A stretch of DNA of 64,000 nt, from the NCBI GenBank assembly GCA_016806645.1, contig JACSYO010002062.1, positions 2,869,501 through 2,933,500 of the forward strand, in the 5' to 3' direction. A model generated the notes under the pieces. That model was not told where the DNA came from. It made no database searches and saw only the letters and a list, made by a program, of their open reading frames with translations. This document shows, one piece after another, positions 1 to 12,600 of the stretch. The position numbers and the translations under genes are program-made. Origin of the DNA: Ophiodon elongatus. Taxonomy: Eukaryota; Chordata; Actinopteri; Perciformes; Hexagrammidae. Each line of letters opens with the position of its first letter. Within the stretch, counting starts at the first letter, position 1.

Positions 1-97
1 CACGGAAACACAAAGGGTGGGAAGGTGTTACTAACAGCTACGACTGACACAGTATTAAACCTCGGCAGATAAGTTGGGAGGCAGCCGCCTTTGTTAC

Positions 98-200
98 CTT
101 CGGAGGGGGTTTGGAACACGCGGGGGGATGAAATCGATCGTTTGCACCAAAGTGCTGCTTGAGATCGCCCCAGTGCTTCTCCCGCTGCTCCTGACGCTCT
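98..200 (-). CDS. fam204a: fam204a coding exon 4
   Basis: 103 bases, phase 2 in and phase 0 out (donor GTAACA). It encodes ERQEQREKHWGDLKQHFGAN and then DRFHPP, which matches the best conserved block of the family (WKELTQYFGVNDRFDPP in human). The acceptor is a CAGCAG pair. Phase requires the second CAG (201-203), with the exon beginning at 200. Confidence 0.82.
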
Positions 201-1475
201 CTGCTGACGGAGAGAATGCGAGTTAGTGTTGGTTACATGCAGCCCGGCGCCGCGATGAGGCGGGCCACCACTGTCCGTCCCGCAACCGGACTCCTATCGC
301 TATACGCTGATGTCAGAATCCATATGTCCATCACGCAGCGTGGCGACACCATCGGTGCTGGTGAAAAGGGATCATTTTGGGCAAATTCTGCCTCATTAAA
401 CTTCCCTCAACACGATGCAGCGATGATGCTACACATGGTTGATGATCCAAACCCGCTGATAAATAGACGATTAAGCAAATTCTTTAAATTTAAATGATCT
501 CTGTTTCTTGCAGGCCTACAACAAATCACGTATACTGCCATTTTTCTAAAGCATACAATAGCTTTTTAGCCATTTTATTCTCTTCCTGTCAATTAGTTAG
601 GAGCATCAGCTTGCAGCAAACTTACTTGTTTGCGTTACATCGTCCATTACAGCTATCATGTCTGCTTTTCTCTTTGTTCAAGAAAAGGTGTCATTTCGTG
701 GTTTGACATCTGAGATTTTGGCTGCATTCACGAGCTTTTGATTCTGGCAGTGAAGAATTACCTGAATTTTTTGTTTTATTAATTCATTTCACTGGTTGGA
801 CATTAATAATGGTGGTACCTTGTCTCTGTGGGTTCCTCACTCCTTGTTTCTGTTGATTGACACAAGAGACAGAAGTTACAGGTTTGTAGGATACTTTCAT
901 ACATATATGCATCATTTTAACAGAAGTCTTTATGTATAACAGGTTGGCCAGTAAGATGCTCTGTTATATACGGTGTTATATCTGTTATATGGAGTGTTAA
1001 GAGGGGGGCCTAACATTCTAATATGTCATAAAGACTGATTTGACTTTTACCCACTGGACTTCTCGACATACATACAGGCAACTTACAGAAGCAACCACTG
1101 CGGCTCAACATCAACTGACGGTATCAAGCATCACATTTGCATTGTATTATCACTGACACCTTTCTTATGTGGTCTTCTTTTTTGTCTTCGTCCGAGGCCC
1201 TTCTTTGTCTTCATCTCGTCATTCTTCTTACGTAGATCCTGGAATTTCTTAAACACACACACACTGAATTGACTGAGGCCACCACAGCCTCTGATCTACC
1301 TCTGCTGTACACATATTATGTTGTGATACACACACATGGAGTCCCACAGGGCGACCAACCCCGTTTATTCACATGTTGATAGCCCAAGAAGGACTGGGGA
1401 TTTAACAGAAATTGTGAATGTATTGTAATTGTTATTGTAAACGTGTTTTCTTTCAGAAGTAACCCTCCCTTACAG

Positions 1476-1511
<36 letters not shown>

Positions 1512-1828
1512 CAGGTGCACTACAGCTAGCTTGTATTTCACAGAATGGATGCTAATCTTAGCTATTGCAGACCAAATCCACGTACTTGCCACATTTCCAT
1601 GGATATACCAGGCACACTGCTTGTCGGGGCATCACTGTCTGCATCACCGGCAGTGTGAGTGGACTGAGCCTCCGCCGCCGGTACTGTCGTGTTTTCCCCG
1701 GCAGAGCTCAATTTGTCTGCAGAGCCCTCGCACTCCTCTCCCTCCCTCTTCTCCTCCACACCGTCCTCCTCGTCATCTGGACTGAGCTCCTCTTCGGTCA
1801 GATCTTTGGGCAACAGTCCGCTGTACAT
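98..1828 (-). CDS. fam204a: FAM204A homologue, 5' part (four coding exons, runs off the left edge)
   Basis: Minus-strand gene. Four exons at 1586-1828, 1160-1247, 819-849 and 98-200 join with matching phases to 155 codons. The product starts MYSGLLPKDLTEEEL, continues through an acidic Ser/Glu-rich stretch to PGISMEMW, then KFQDLRKKN, a basic KRRPHKK segment and HFGANDRF. Human FAM204A, as I recall it, has the same landmarks in the same order (MWSGLLPPGL, SGIPIDMW, KFQELHKKH, YFGVNDRF) and is about 230 residues long, so roughly the last third lies outside the window. The molecular function of FAM204A is not established. The basic Lys/Arg segment could be a nuclear localisation signal (inference). 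The start is the ATG at 1826-1828, the first in this frame. A TATA-less promoter with CCAAT boxes sits directly upstream. All junctions are GT-AG. Confidence 0.88.
819..849 (-). CDS. fam204a: fam204a coding exon 3 (31-base microexon)
   Basis: A 31-base exon, phase 1 in and phase 2 out. The acceptor context is TCAATCAACAG and the donor is GTACCA. It encodes ETRSEEPTETR including split codons, which corresponds to the KELHSEPSSNET region of human FAM204A. It was found because exons 2 and 4 cannot be joined in frame at their best splice sites. This small exon restores the phase and the homology. Confidence 0.72.
1160..1247 (-). CDS. fam204a: fam204a coding exon 2
   Basis: 88 bases, phase 0 in and phase 1 out (donor GTGTCA). 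It encodes KFQDLRKKNDEMK followed by a very basic RRQKRRPHKK tract. It aligns with human KFQELHKKHSEQK and the following Lys/Arg-rich segment. Confidence 0.85.
1475..1512. repeat. (CAA)n trinucleotide microsatellite
   Basis: About twelve uninterrupted CAA units in the first fam204a intron, between coding exons 1 and 2. Confidence 0.95.
1586..1828 (-). CDS. fam204a: fam204a coding exon 1
   Basis: 243 bases, 81 codons, ending in phase 0 before the donor GTACGT. It encodes the start motif MYSGLLPKDL, an acidic DDEEDG/EEKREGEE stretch and the conserved SMEMW near the exon end. The acidic low-complexity middle is poorly conserved against the human protein, while the two ends match well. Confidence 0.88.
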
Positions 1829-1829
1829 T

Positions 1830-2340
1830 CCGAGGCTGCAGATTACAGTCGGATTAGACGTTAATGTGTCGTTTGGCTGGGCTAAAAACGGTCAGAAATG
1901 GGTAAATTATGGATGTTGGCAGCGGCTTTTCGGAGCAGGCTCTCACTTCCGGGTAAACACGGTGACGTTTATGATAAGAGAGCAGCGATTGGCTGAAAAC
2001 TCAGAACGTTCGGCACATGAGCCAATTGGAACTGGTGTTATAAAAAGCTGGGCAGCGGAGCACGAGGGCGAGACTAAAGCGCTCATTGGCTGTTTTTTTA
2101 AGCACCATGTTTAACAGTTATGGTTTAATTTTGAGGGGTTTTTTTTGGTGCTAGCAGAGCGGTTTAATGGTGCAAAGTGTTCGGTTATCGTGCCATTTAC
2201 AGCTCCAAATAGACGCGTGCACTAATGTCCGGAGCTACAGCCGTCTGAGGTAGTCTGTGCAGTGAAGTAAAGTCAAGAGCTGCTGTTGTGGAGCATTTCT
2301 AATTGAGGTGAGCCGGGCGGCTGACAGGTCCGTGAATTAC
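1830..2340 (-). promoter_or_regulatory. fam204a: fam204a promoter region
   Basis: Immediately upstream of the fam204a start codon. It contains an ETS-type site (ACTTCCGG, about 1945), a TGACG half-CRE (about 1962), and ATTGG/CCAAT boxes at about 1988, 2022-2029 and 2085. No TATA box is evident. This is a typical housekeeping-style promoter. It might also drive transcription to the right, but no plus-strand exon was recognised there. Confidence 0.6.
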
Positions 2341-3939
2341 CAGGAATCATTCGAACGTTAACCGATATTTGTGTCATGTTCTCGGCGAGATAAGCTGCCT
2401 TCTATGACCAGTGGTTCGCAATTTGCTCAAAGCGCTGCGGGCATTACATTATTATTAGAATGATTAGCATGCAAATCTTGTATCGCCCCTGGCACTGGCA
2501 CAGGCACATCTACCCTTAAATTGCTCTTTCACACTCATTCACATTAGGCTTTCTTTTGGTTGCATCTTATTGCAAAGCCAATAATCTACATAAATTATAG
2601 CCTGTATTTTGTGTGCCATATGAATGCAGAATAAAGAGTGAGACCTATAGCTCCAATGTGTATATATGTATATATGTATATGTACATATATACATACATA
2701 CACATACACACTATATAAAGGTCAAGAGGCCCAGGCAGGCTGGATGCTGCGTGGGGAAGAAGTTTGTGGAAGATAAAAGTATCTCTGGTGAACCAGCAGT
2801 GTTGTACTGGACTGACTGGGAATTGTGTGAAAGGATTCAATACTGGTTCAATACTTTGCAGTGTGATTTTGGTGCCAATGCCAAAACAAACAATTTTTTT
2901 CCCTCTATACATTTCTATTTTTTTTTTTATAAATTACTATCCTTTGAATTTAACGTAAGAGGCCAAAACGTCTCGAATGTAAAGCATCGAGACAGAAACT
3001 TTGTCTCAATGAAATACAGTCCAACATCAGCAAAGGTATGACTGACAATGGCTGACAACTGCCCAGTTCCACCATTAAACCATGAATACAAAATGAATTG
3101 ACAACAAAATGGATCAATGAGTAATCATTACATTCAATTGATCAAGTCAAACAGTCCTCCAGCTTTTCAAACCTGAGTATTTTGCTGCTTTTTTCCTGAA
3201 ACAATAAACTAAATTCATTTTAAACTTAATCCCTTTTGGGTCTTTGAACAAAATACTCGAGGACACCATTGTGGGCCGTTGCGATCTTTTGATTGGCTCA
3301 TGTCACTAATTTTTGACCTTTTTAAAGACAAGACGGTGAATTGAAAAGATAATCGACGGGTTGATGGAAAGTGAAAATAATATTAAGTTGCAGCCGCCCT
3401 GAAATCGAAACCCGCTAACAAGACAAAAAAAAAGAAATTCGATGGCAGCTTTTGATACGTTTTTGTTGCTTACAAAAAAAACAAAAAAAAGGTATTGAGG
3501 TTTCGACACCCAGGCCTGTCTTGTTGCCCAAATGTTACCAAAATAACCCAGGAGACCTTGCAGTCTCCTTGACCTTCCTGCACCCCGAAGACGAGAGGGT
3601 CACGCGGTTCGGCTCTGCAGAACGCCGCGCTTATTAAACTGGCACGATGATAAGGCTTACGCTATATTGAATGTCATCTCGAACGTGCAAAATCTCGATC
3701 TCATCCTCTAGAAAATGGAACCGCTAACTGGTACCACTCACTCAGCATTATTGTGACTTCCATTACTGGTGTGACAAGTTGATGAGCACGGCGGCGTCTG
3801 AAGGTAAAATGAGAGTCACAAAGTCCTGCTAATGCTAAACAATTTTGGCACTACAGGTCTGAATCATTTCCTTATTGATTACTCGACTTTGTGTTCTATT
3901 TCACACTTGAATTAATGTCTCTCAGCTCTCCCACCATCC

Positions 3940-4021
3940 ATCTCTCTCTCTCTCTCTCGCTCCCTCTCTCGCTCCCTCTCTCTTTCTCTCCCTCTCTCCC
4001 TCTTTCCCTCTCTCTCTCTCC
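3940..4021. repeat. CT-rich (CTCTCC) polypyrimidine tract
   Basis: About 80 bases of imperfect CT/CCCTCT repeats in intergenic DNA. Confidence 0.9.
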
Positions 4022-6427
4022 CTGGCATGTGCTCCAGTTCATTATTTCCGTCATTTCTTGGTAATTTGGAGTTGGCTGTTTAAAACTTAGAGCCTCTTAT
4101 TAAGTTTTGGCCATGGCGGATAAGCGGCAGGACTGTAAGAGCACTGAGATAAACTAATCATCTTAAAACCCTAATTATTAGTATCTTACTGTGACAGACT
4201 GTTTTTGCGAGCCAGCCAAATTGAGCTTTAAATGAGGAAAGGCATATCTTCGCAAGTGGTAATAATTTTAAGTCATCTCGATCTGGCTTGGTGTGGCAGA
4301 ATTCATTAGTGCAGATTAGCACTGTGTGTACAAAGTAAATGAGATATCTAATAGCAAACGTGGAGGTCCGGGGACTCTTAATTTCCTCCCCAATATGAGG
4401 GAGGATGTGAAGAGGCGATTATTTATACTTTAACATTGTGACTTCTGCTCCGTAGATCCGTCTGCTCCTCCGCCGAGCGGTTACACTAAACAGTGTCGCT
4501 AAACTGTCCACCTCTCACCTCCCTCTCCGTCGCAGCTGAGAGAAGGTGACGAGAACCAAACCCCTAAAAATCAGATTAAACTGTGTTGCTCTGATGCAGA
4601 GGCAAGCTTGATTTTTTTATTTATTTTTTTGCGAGGATACGAAGGAAGTTAATTATGTGTGTAAGGAGAAGGTTGGGGGCGGGGGGGGGGAAATAATAAG
4701 ATTACAAAGAATAATTTGCTGATATAATTACACCAAAATTGGGTACACACAATTGTAAAATACATGTATTGCTTGACCTGGGTTAGCCAGTGAAATAAAT
4801 CCTCCTTCTATAGCCTTTGTTAATTTGTTTTTATCATCTCCAAGTGGTGTTTGTGCAGGCAGTCCAATTTGCATGTGTAATTCCACTGTGCAAATTGACA
4901 ACAAGTAGATAATTCGAGGAAATAGGCTGGTTGCAGGCCCCTGCTATCTTCCCAAGCCTATTCATTTTGAGGAACCGCTGAGGCATGAAACTCATACATC
5001 AACTATTTCCTGACAACGCTGAGGCTTATTGTCCCCTAAAATGTCATTACAGCCATTATTTATGAAGCTAATTCATTTATTAAACCATATTTACTCTGAC
5101 AGAATTTGTCACATTCTATCCATATCCAGGGCGTCGCTTTTGAACAATGTCTCTCGGTGAGTATGCGCGAACACGCACGGCCTCGCAAAGTTTCGAATCA
5201 ACCCCATTTGTCACTCATAATAGTTGGAATATTGAGAGAGAGAGAGAGAAAAAAAAAAAGGCCTCATTCAAGGAAACTTTTTATGGCAAAAAAAAAAAAG
5301 CTTAAACCCTGTGTCACAGAAGTCCACTGGAAACAGTTTGGTGATAACCTGCCTCCTTTTTTCTTTTTTTGTGTGTGTATCTTCGTGCTAACAGAGCGGC
5401 GTTAACGCAAGCGTAATCAGATGGATTGCAGCTACTTTAGCAGCGCTGATAAATCCCCCCCCTTCTGACAGCCTCCTTCCCAAATGAGTGTGCATTAGTC
5501 ACTTTTAACGCGTTGCAGTCAGACGTCTGAAGCTAAAGAGTTCTCGCGTCGAGCCTCCTGGCCTGTTGCTGCTGACTTTATGGATCTGTCAGTTTAGCGC
5601 GGCGCACACTTCATGACAGTGTGGATAATTTGCAATTGTGAGTGATGAAGTAACACATGGCGGCGAGTGGGGGGGGTCATAAATTTTCATGTTACATGTT
5701 CGCTCCGGATAATTCCGTCATACCATTCTCCTGCGTCTCTTTCTTTGCACTTACCTGTCACCCAAAAGCACTTATCACAGCAGTGGCGATGAGTTGTGTT
5801 TGAACTGTTTTACTATATTGATTTGGAGGCATGACATTTTAATTAATACTGGGTGTTAGCTGTCATATAGGCAGCCGGCATCATTGGGTAGAGTATGAGA
5901 CAGGCGAGGTGGGGGCAGTGAAGATAAGGCTAAAGTACTTAGTGTGAAAAGGCTGTAAAAAGGGATCAATGTGGAAGGAGAGAGAGAGAGAGAGACAGTC
6001 ATGGGCTGAATTTAAGGTGGGAAAGAAAAAAAACCAGTAATATCTGCGCTCACTATATTTCTGTCAAGGTCTATTCTCCGCCCGATAACACAAATCATGG
6101 AGACACAGCGTGGCCCCTGTCTTCCACAGGTTGCAGACTGCATCGTGTTATTGGGAGTCTGTTGCCAGCGTGCTAAGAGACAACCGGGAGGGGGGGGGGG
6201 AGAATTAGGTAACTTTGTAGCACTCCATTGAACAGCAATAAGCTTTTAGGGCTTAGCGAGCATAAACACATTAAACTGATGAGATTCATCAGCACTCTTG
6301 TGTCAAATCTGTTGTGCCCACAGGAGGAGCTCAGCGGCGGGCGGGGGGGGCGCTGCAGAGCGGGAGGCGGGCCGGAGACGAACCGGTACCACGTGCTCAG
6401 GGGGGTTTCCGGCTTCACCCAGTCACC

Positions 6428-6456
6428 CAGTCAGTCAGTCAGTCAGTCAGTCAGTC
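6428..6456. repeat. (CAGT)n tetranucleotide microsatellite
   Basis: Seven tandem CAGT units in intergenic DNA. Confidence 0.9.
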
Positions 6457-8877
6457 CCACGCCCTCACAAGTGACCTCCTACCTGTTGGTGGAGCTGGAA
6501 AACATTTCGCCACTTGAACTGCTTGGGAAGAGCAAGAGACTTAAGTACGGGGTCAAAAAACGCTGGCTCGGGGTTATCGGTTATCGCTCCACTTTTTGAT
6601 AATTGAATTCAAAATAAACACTTATTTTGAATGTGTAAAATAACAGGAAGAGTATTCAAAATGAGATCAGATCTCAAAGCGGCGTCTTGGATCTCACTTA
6701 AACATGTAGAGTCAACGGTAAAGAGATCATTTACTGGGGGAGACAGACGTGCAGCTAAACAAAGACGAGCCAAGCAAACACAAAGCGGTTACATACAAGA
6801 GCTGCAAAATGTCTACAGTATGAATTATGGTTGTGGCACAGAACAATGGAAAAACATGCATGAATAATAACTTGCTGCACAGAGGTGGGTTAATGTGCAT
6901 ATTGATTGTAGATAATTTACAGTACAGCCAGTGCAGAGTACTCCCTCATAAGGCAATACAAGGATGCATCTTATTGCGCAATGTGTATCAGTACACGTCA
7001 CATGATACGCACATACAGTAATGTGCATCCACATTATTTGCTGTTACCTGCAAATATTTACTGTTTCTACGTGACCAAATGACTGCAACCACCAACGGAG
7101 GCGCGGCCTTGGGAGCCAAATCTGCCGATGGCTTCAGCACAGCAGCTGAGTTGTGGCCCCGCGTGACGGCGGGCTGAATCCACGCGCGGAAGACTAATTG
7201 TGGTTTTGAGCGAACGGCATAAAGCCGACCTTTTAAACAGGGGCGCGCGGGGCATTCGTTCATTCGCAGTCAGTTCGCCATATTTGATGTTTAATTGGTG
7301 TAATCTCAGAACCGCGAAGCTGGAGGACTTTACCCCGATGAAGGGATACATTTAAATTAAAACATTTCGTCTCAAAGGTAAGAAGGGGCCCCTCAACTTC
7401 ATTTCACCGTTTATCTGTTGTCTCTCCCTTTTCCAAATCACGACAGCCTCTCGCCTTTTCGGATAGTTTCACTGGAGGCAACCAGATTGGCATGAAATTA
7501 GCTCAGTTTGAATCGTTACATGGTCCAATCAGATGGGCCCAGATTTAATCTCGGCTGGCCTGCCCCGCCAGAGACCGACCCCTCAGATGAAATGGACTAC
7601 ATATTCATAGGTTCACTTGCATGGCTGATTATGACCGCGTAGATGGAAGGTACAACCTTTTTTTTTTTTCTCTTCTGTTTATCTTTCTTCCAATTTTCCC
7701 GCGTGAGACGGAAGATTGAATATTGAATGTGATTGAGTCGGAAAAAAAAACCTAAGGACACAATGACATGGAACTCATCTTTCACCGGTCCAAATTAAAT
7801 TACGAAGAAATCACATTTACTTTTCACACAACCACCCGGTCCACGTTTGACGGCATTCCACCGCTGATTGTGTCGTTTTCTTGAACATTCTGTCATTTCC
7901 AGCGGTCTTCTGTTTTCATCCAGACAGCGTTGTGTTTTGCAGCAATATAGTGAGCGTGCCCTCGTAGCGATTCATTACCTTGCCTGACATAAAATAATGC
8001 CTCGGAATAATGGGAAATATTACCTGATGAATTAATTACCACGATAGCATCTGGGGTAGGAGGCTTAAATGCCATCTTAAATTACATGCAGGCATTAGAA
8101 AACTTTCAACTTGTCTCATTTGCATAAAAGAAGCAGAAGTGTGCATAAATAGGAAGCCTCCTTGGGAAAGGGGCAAGTGCATTCTCTGGGAAGCCTGGCC
8201 AATTTATTGTAGAAATTATACGTCATAGTAATGAGAAGGAATAGGTTAAATGTCTCGCCTCGGCTTGATGTGTTTCTTATACATATATATATACAGTATA
8301 TATATGACGTGTTCTGTCGTCACCTTTCGATAGGACAGCGTGGGAGTACATTATTATATTATATATAAATATAAATATAATATATATAAAACATGCATAA
8401 GAGTTTAACCTTTTGATATACATATATATATATATTAAAAAAAAAACCTTATCAATTTAAAACTAATTTTGTTTTTGCAATGAAGTTGTGGCTATTTTCC
8501 CATTATTTTCTTTGAATGTCAAAAGTGATTGTCTCCTGCAGAAGTTCAGCATTTTTAATTGACTTAATGGGCAAAATGCCAATTTAAAAAACAGGAAATG
8601 AAAGTGGTCAGTTCGCTGATGATAAGAGACGCAGTTGTTTCTGAATCCAAACACTGTTGTAATTCATTGTTTTCTTTCATTACGTGCACTGGGCACCGCG
8701 GACTGATATATAACACGGGAGAGGAGTTTGGTAGCAGAGATCGGGGAACAGGATCTTTTGTCTGTTGACGGACATGACGGGGGTATGATTAAGATATAAC
8801 TGTGCTTATCAGAGCAGCAGTTATTATCATTACTCAAAAAGTCTCAACAATAATGTGTAATTGTAATGCCTCACTGA

Positions 8878-8902
8878 TTTTTTTTTTTTTTTTTTTTTTT
8901 TT
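8878..8902. repeat. Poly-T tract
   Basis: Twenty-five consecutive T. No SINE or LINE body was recognised next to it. Confidence 0.9.
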
Positions 8903-9531
8903 GTATGCCTGCCCATGTATTTTTTTTGCGGTGCAATTTAGAAAATAAATATATTTTTTTCTCCCCTTCACATAAGAGCCAGCTGCTAATTAAGCTCATG
9001 TGCACCTCCAGTAAGTTCACAGGTAAGCCCTCCATCACGGCATCACGGCACAGGAGGAGGAGGAGGAGGAGGAAGGGAAAAAAAAAGCCCCCATATTGTG
9101 GAAATCTCTCTCCCCTTTGAGAAAGCGAGGGGGAGAGAAAGTAAGAAGGAATGCCTTGCCTTCCTCATTACACTGCTGTCATTTACTCTTCATCCCCCGT
9201 ACTCTTTAGTGGCATTAAGACGGGATGTAAATTTGACAGTTAACGCTGTTAGAAAATGGCTAGTTCAAGAAGGGCAGGAATTAGAGATGGGCATTAGACG
9301 CTGATAAGCTCCTTTCCTCTGCCGCGGCGGCTGCTTAACATTCATGGGAAAGTCATCATCAAACAACGTTATCACAGCTCTGTTGACGGCTGAGGAACAT
9401 CATCACTATGATAATTTTTTTTATAGCTGTGAGCCAAAAAAGCACTCTTTTATTTCAGCGGTTTGTTAATGAGATAGGAGCTTGTTGGTATGGGCGAATG
9501 CAAACTTGCCACTCTCCGGCGTTTGTTTGAG

Positions 9532-9648
9532 CCCCCCCCCCCTCCCTCCAACCCCCCTCCACCTCCACCCACGCCTCCCATTGCACCCCCTCCACACTGT
9601 TTAATGTTGCCGGGAGGAGGAGGACGAGGAGGAGGTGGGGGGAGAGGC
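9532..9648. repeat. Adjacent C-rich and G-rich low-complexity blocks
   Basis: A CCCCTCC-type tract is followed 17 bases later by a GGAGGAGG-type tract. Each can pair imperfectly with the other, so the pair could fold back or form a G-quadruplex. It is not coding: the proline-rich and glycine-rich translations are composition artefacts. Confidence 0.75.
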
Positions 9649-12600
9649 ATTTTTATGTACTCCTTTCGAAGTGCTCTGTGTACATTGCTGAAGGAGGGCC
9701 TTTATGTGTACCTTTGCAGATCAGTCGCTCAAAGAGAGGAAAACACGGTTATATCAACAAACGCTCTCTCCTAACAGCCCTGTAGCTGGCACCTGTCACT
9801 CACCTGGGATTTAGCCATAGATCTGAATGGAGGGAGAGTGTTGATGCCCATTGAAGCCGGGTAAACTCCCACCAGCAATAGCGCGCCACCAGCTCTGCCT
9901 TTAATGATGAAAAGGCTACTTAAGGCCGTCAGTAATTACGGCTATAAATGGTGTGCATTGTTTCCTCCTATTCATTCGTTACGCTCTCAGCCGCCCGGTT
10001 CAGAGGTCTCCTTCACCCGGTTACCGCCGGAGCAATCCACGCGCGTGCTAGCTGCCAGCTAGGCTAAGCAGCTTTGCTTTGGTTTGGGGATGCAAACTGT
10101 GCGCCGTAGATACCCAAATCTGATTTGGGCTTTATCGCTGTTTGTGTTTTGTGGAGTGGGTGTAGAGAGATTTCATCTTGTGAAATCCTTACCGGGGGGA
10201 GATGACAAATCGTCTCTAACTTGCTCTAATTACTTCTAAAAAACTTTTGGGTTTGCATCACAGTGAGCAAAGGTGGACGAGGACGGCGCGTAACACCGTC
10301 ATTATGCTGCACTTTGGTTGCATTAGTACAGTTACATCAGTAACATTCAGAGGCATGGGTTATTATGAGAGGTTATGAGGGGTTATGAGGGGTTATGGTG
10401 GTCAGGTTTAAGTATCCAGTAAATAATTAGTGTGTTTTAATGCTCGTCAGCTAATGAGACTCTACTGTATGTTGTGAAAGACAGTATAGTTTGTGTTGCT
10501 TCTGGTTGAGACATAGTGAGTCTGCAGCATAGATTTATTTTTTTATTTTTTTCCACTATTTCTGGCACACACAGCAGCAACATGTCAGAAAGCAGGTAGA
10601 GGAACACACAGAGGCCTGTCTCCAGGATGCAGCACAGCTCTTGGTAATCATTATGGCAGATGTAAGACCTGCAAAAGTCAACACTTTCTGGCATAGAATT
10701 ACTCTAGACATAGAAAGTCATGCATAAAATTTCAACATGTCAATTAAAAGTCTGTGCTCTTAGGTACTGTAGTGTTGAGAAGTGTTTTTCACAGCTTTTT
10801 GACACAGAATTCATAATGATGATTGCACGGAGCCTCAGTTTATTGGAATCCAGCGAATGAAGGAAAACAGGAAGTCAGCGCAAAATTGTGAGATGATTAA
10901 AATGGAGAACCCAGCGTTTATTGTCACATTATGTGCATTACAAACGTGCCTTTCTGCGTCGATCACGTTCCGAGGAACGGACAAAGCCACAGCGCTTCGT
11001 CGTGTAAGTCAGCTTGTTGGACAACTTTTGGAGTCGTTTCATTCCTTAGAAAAATGAGTACAATGCAAATGAATCACAGATGTGCTGCAATCCTTTCTGG
11101 ATCCGCAGTAATTCTGCCTTTTGAGTGGAACCCACAGCATTATCTCCACTTTGTAGTGGTCTCTGAGCCCATTGTCGTGTTAGTTCAATGGTCCTCTGTA
11201 CTGTAAACCAGCGTTGCTCTGCGTGTAGCTCTGTAATTTAGTGCCACTTTGGGAACGTGGAGACAGGAGGGAGCTTGATCTTGTGTTTTATGGGCACAGA
11301 CATCCTTTCGTTGGGTTGGGAACCCTGAAAACCATGGAAAATAGATTTGATCACATAATGAGACAGGATTTGCTGCTGTGAAAATACTCTTTTCAATATC
11401 GATAGAATTAACTCAACAATGTGTTTTACTATTGTTAAATTGTTCAGGGCCACAGACATTTTTTTTCTTCTTCTTATGAATGAGGAAAATCTTCAAATGC
11501 AACCAACAGGAGGAAATCTGGCAGAAAGGTTTGAGTCTTTGGCTCACCAGCGTGTAAACTCCTCATAACTAAGCCTAGTTTGCTTTTCCTTATGTATGAT
11601 AATGAAATGTAATTCCGCCCTTCATTGACATTACCATTTCCTCCACATTTTGAAAGCATTACTAAATCACATTGTCAAAATCCCCGTTTCCTCTCATCAA
11701 TCCTACGTTGAGCTTTATTTGTGATCCTCTCTTTCTTTTGCCCTCGCCCGTTTGATTCACTCCATTTCTCTCGTTCAATTTCACTCCACGCTGCTGTTTA
11801 TTTTATTTATTTTGGAGGATGACTGGATTAAACCTACTGAAATAGCTGTTACCCAGATTTTAGGTCATCTACCAAATCCATTAAGGGGAAAATAAACAAA
11901 TAACCCCACTTTTCTCTGCCATCCACAGTGGTCTGCTCTTGTGGCTGCAGAGGCTTACGGTGCTATTAATAGTAGGCAATCTGCAACAGTTTTATCTCCT
12001 AATATATTTATGGTTATTGTGTTGTAGGAAATAAACACTTCACGTGGATGAAGGCTGTGGTGTGACTGCCGACCAGTCGTAAACAGCTTCACCACTTCTC
12101 CTAATGTATACTAAACATTGTTGTGTCACCTTATTATCAATAACAGAGAGCGCCGGCTGCAGCTGTTCTCATAATTCATTAATTTATAATTAGCGCTTTT
12201 AATGAAACAGATACTGCAACATTAGTTATTAGGTGCACAGTTTCAACAGAAACAAATCCACTCATTCAATACAATAAAAGTGGGCACATGAAAGAAATAA
12301 AGTGAAGAAGCAAAGAGCATTGAAGCTAACGAAGTGTATTACACACTTATTAAAGTCATTTTCCCTTTGCCTCCCAGACCTGACCAAAAAAACCACTTTC
12401 CAATTCTCATTGTACTCCGAGGAAGGAATGTGGAGCTTCTTTTTTTTTTCTCGTTAACTTTGAAGTAAGCTCAAAAAAACATATAGGTAGACAGGGGTGG
12501 CATCAAATAATCAGCAACTTCAAAAAGCATGCGGCCACTTAGCACTCCTAAAGCTAATGTCCCCGAGACATTCAGGATGGAAATTATTCAAACTCATTTA

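Larger units (their letters stand above)
2341..9300. other. Gene-free intergenic DNA, left part
   Basis: No convincing exon on either strand. The ORFs are short, unrelated to known families and lack splice contexts. The stretch holds simple repeats: TA/CA tracts about 2655-2712, CT-rich 3940-4021, CAGT 6428-6456, AT-rich 8280-8445, poly-T 8878-8902 and GGA 9050-9072. Between these are non-repetitive AT-rich blocks with TAATTA or ATTA homeodomain cores, for example 4070-4420, 4740-5110, 5590-5900 and 7960-8260. They read like conserved non-coding enhancers, but conservation was not tested. Confidence 0.6.

Noticed and set aside
2244..2262. let-7-like string TGAGGTAGTCTGTG
   Set aside because: Only the seed region matches. 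The remaining bases differ from let-7, and no complementary arm was seen nearby to form a precursor hairpin.
9450..9774. Proline-rich and glycine-rich ORFs on opposite strands
   Set aside because: Produced by adjacent C-rich and G-rich low-complexity DNA; no supporting splice sites or homology.
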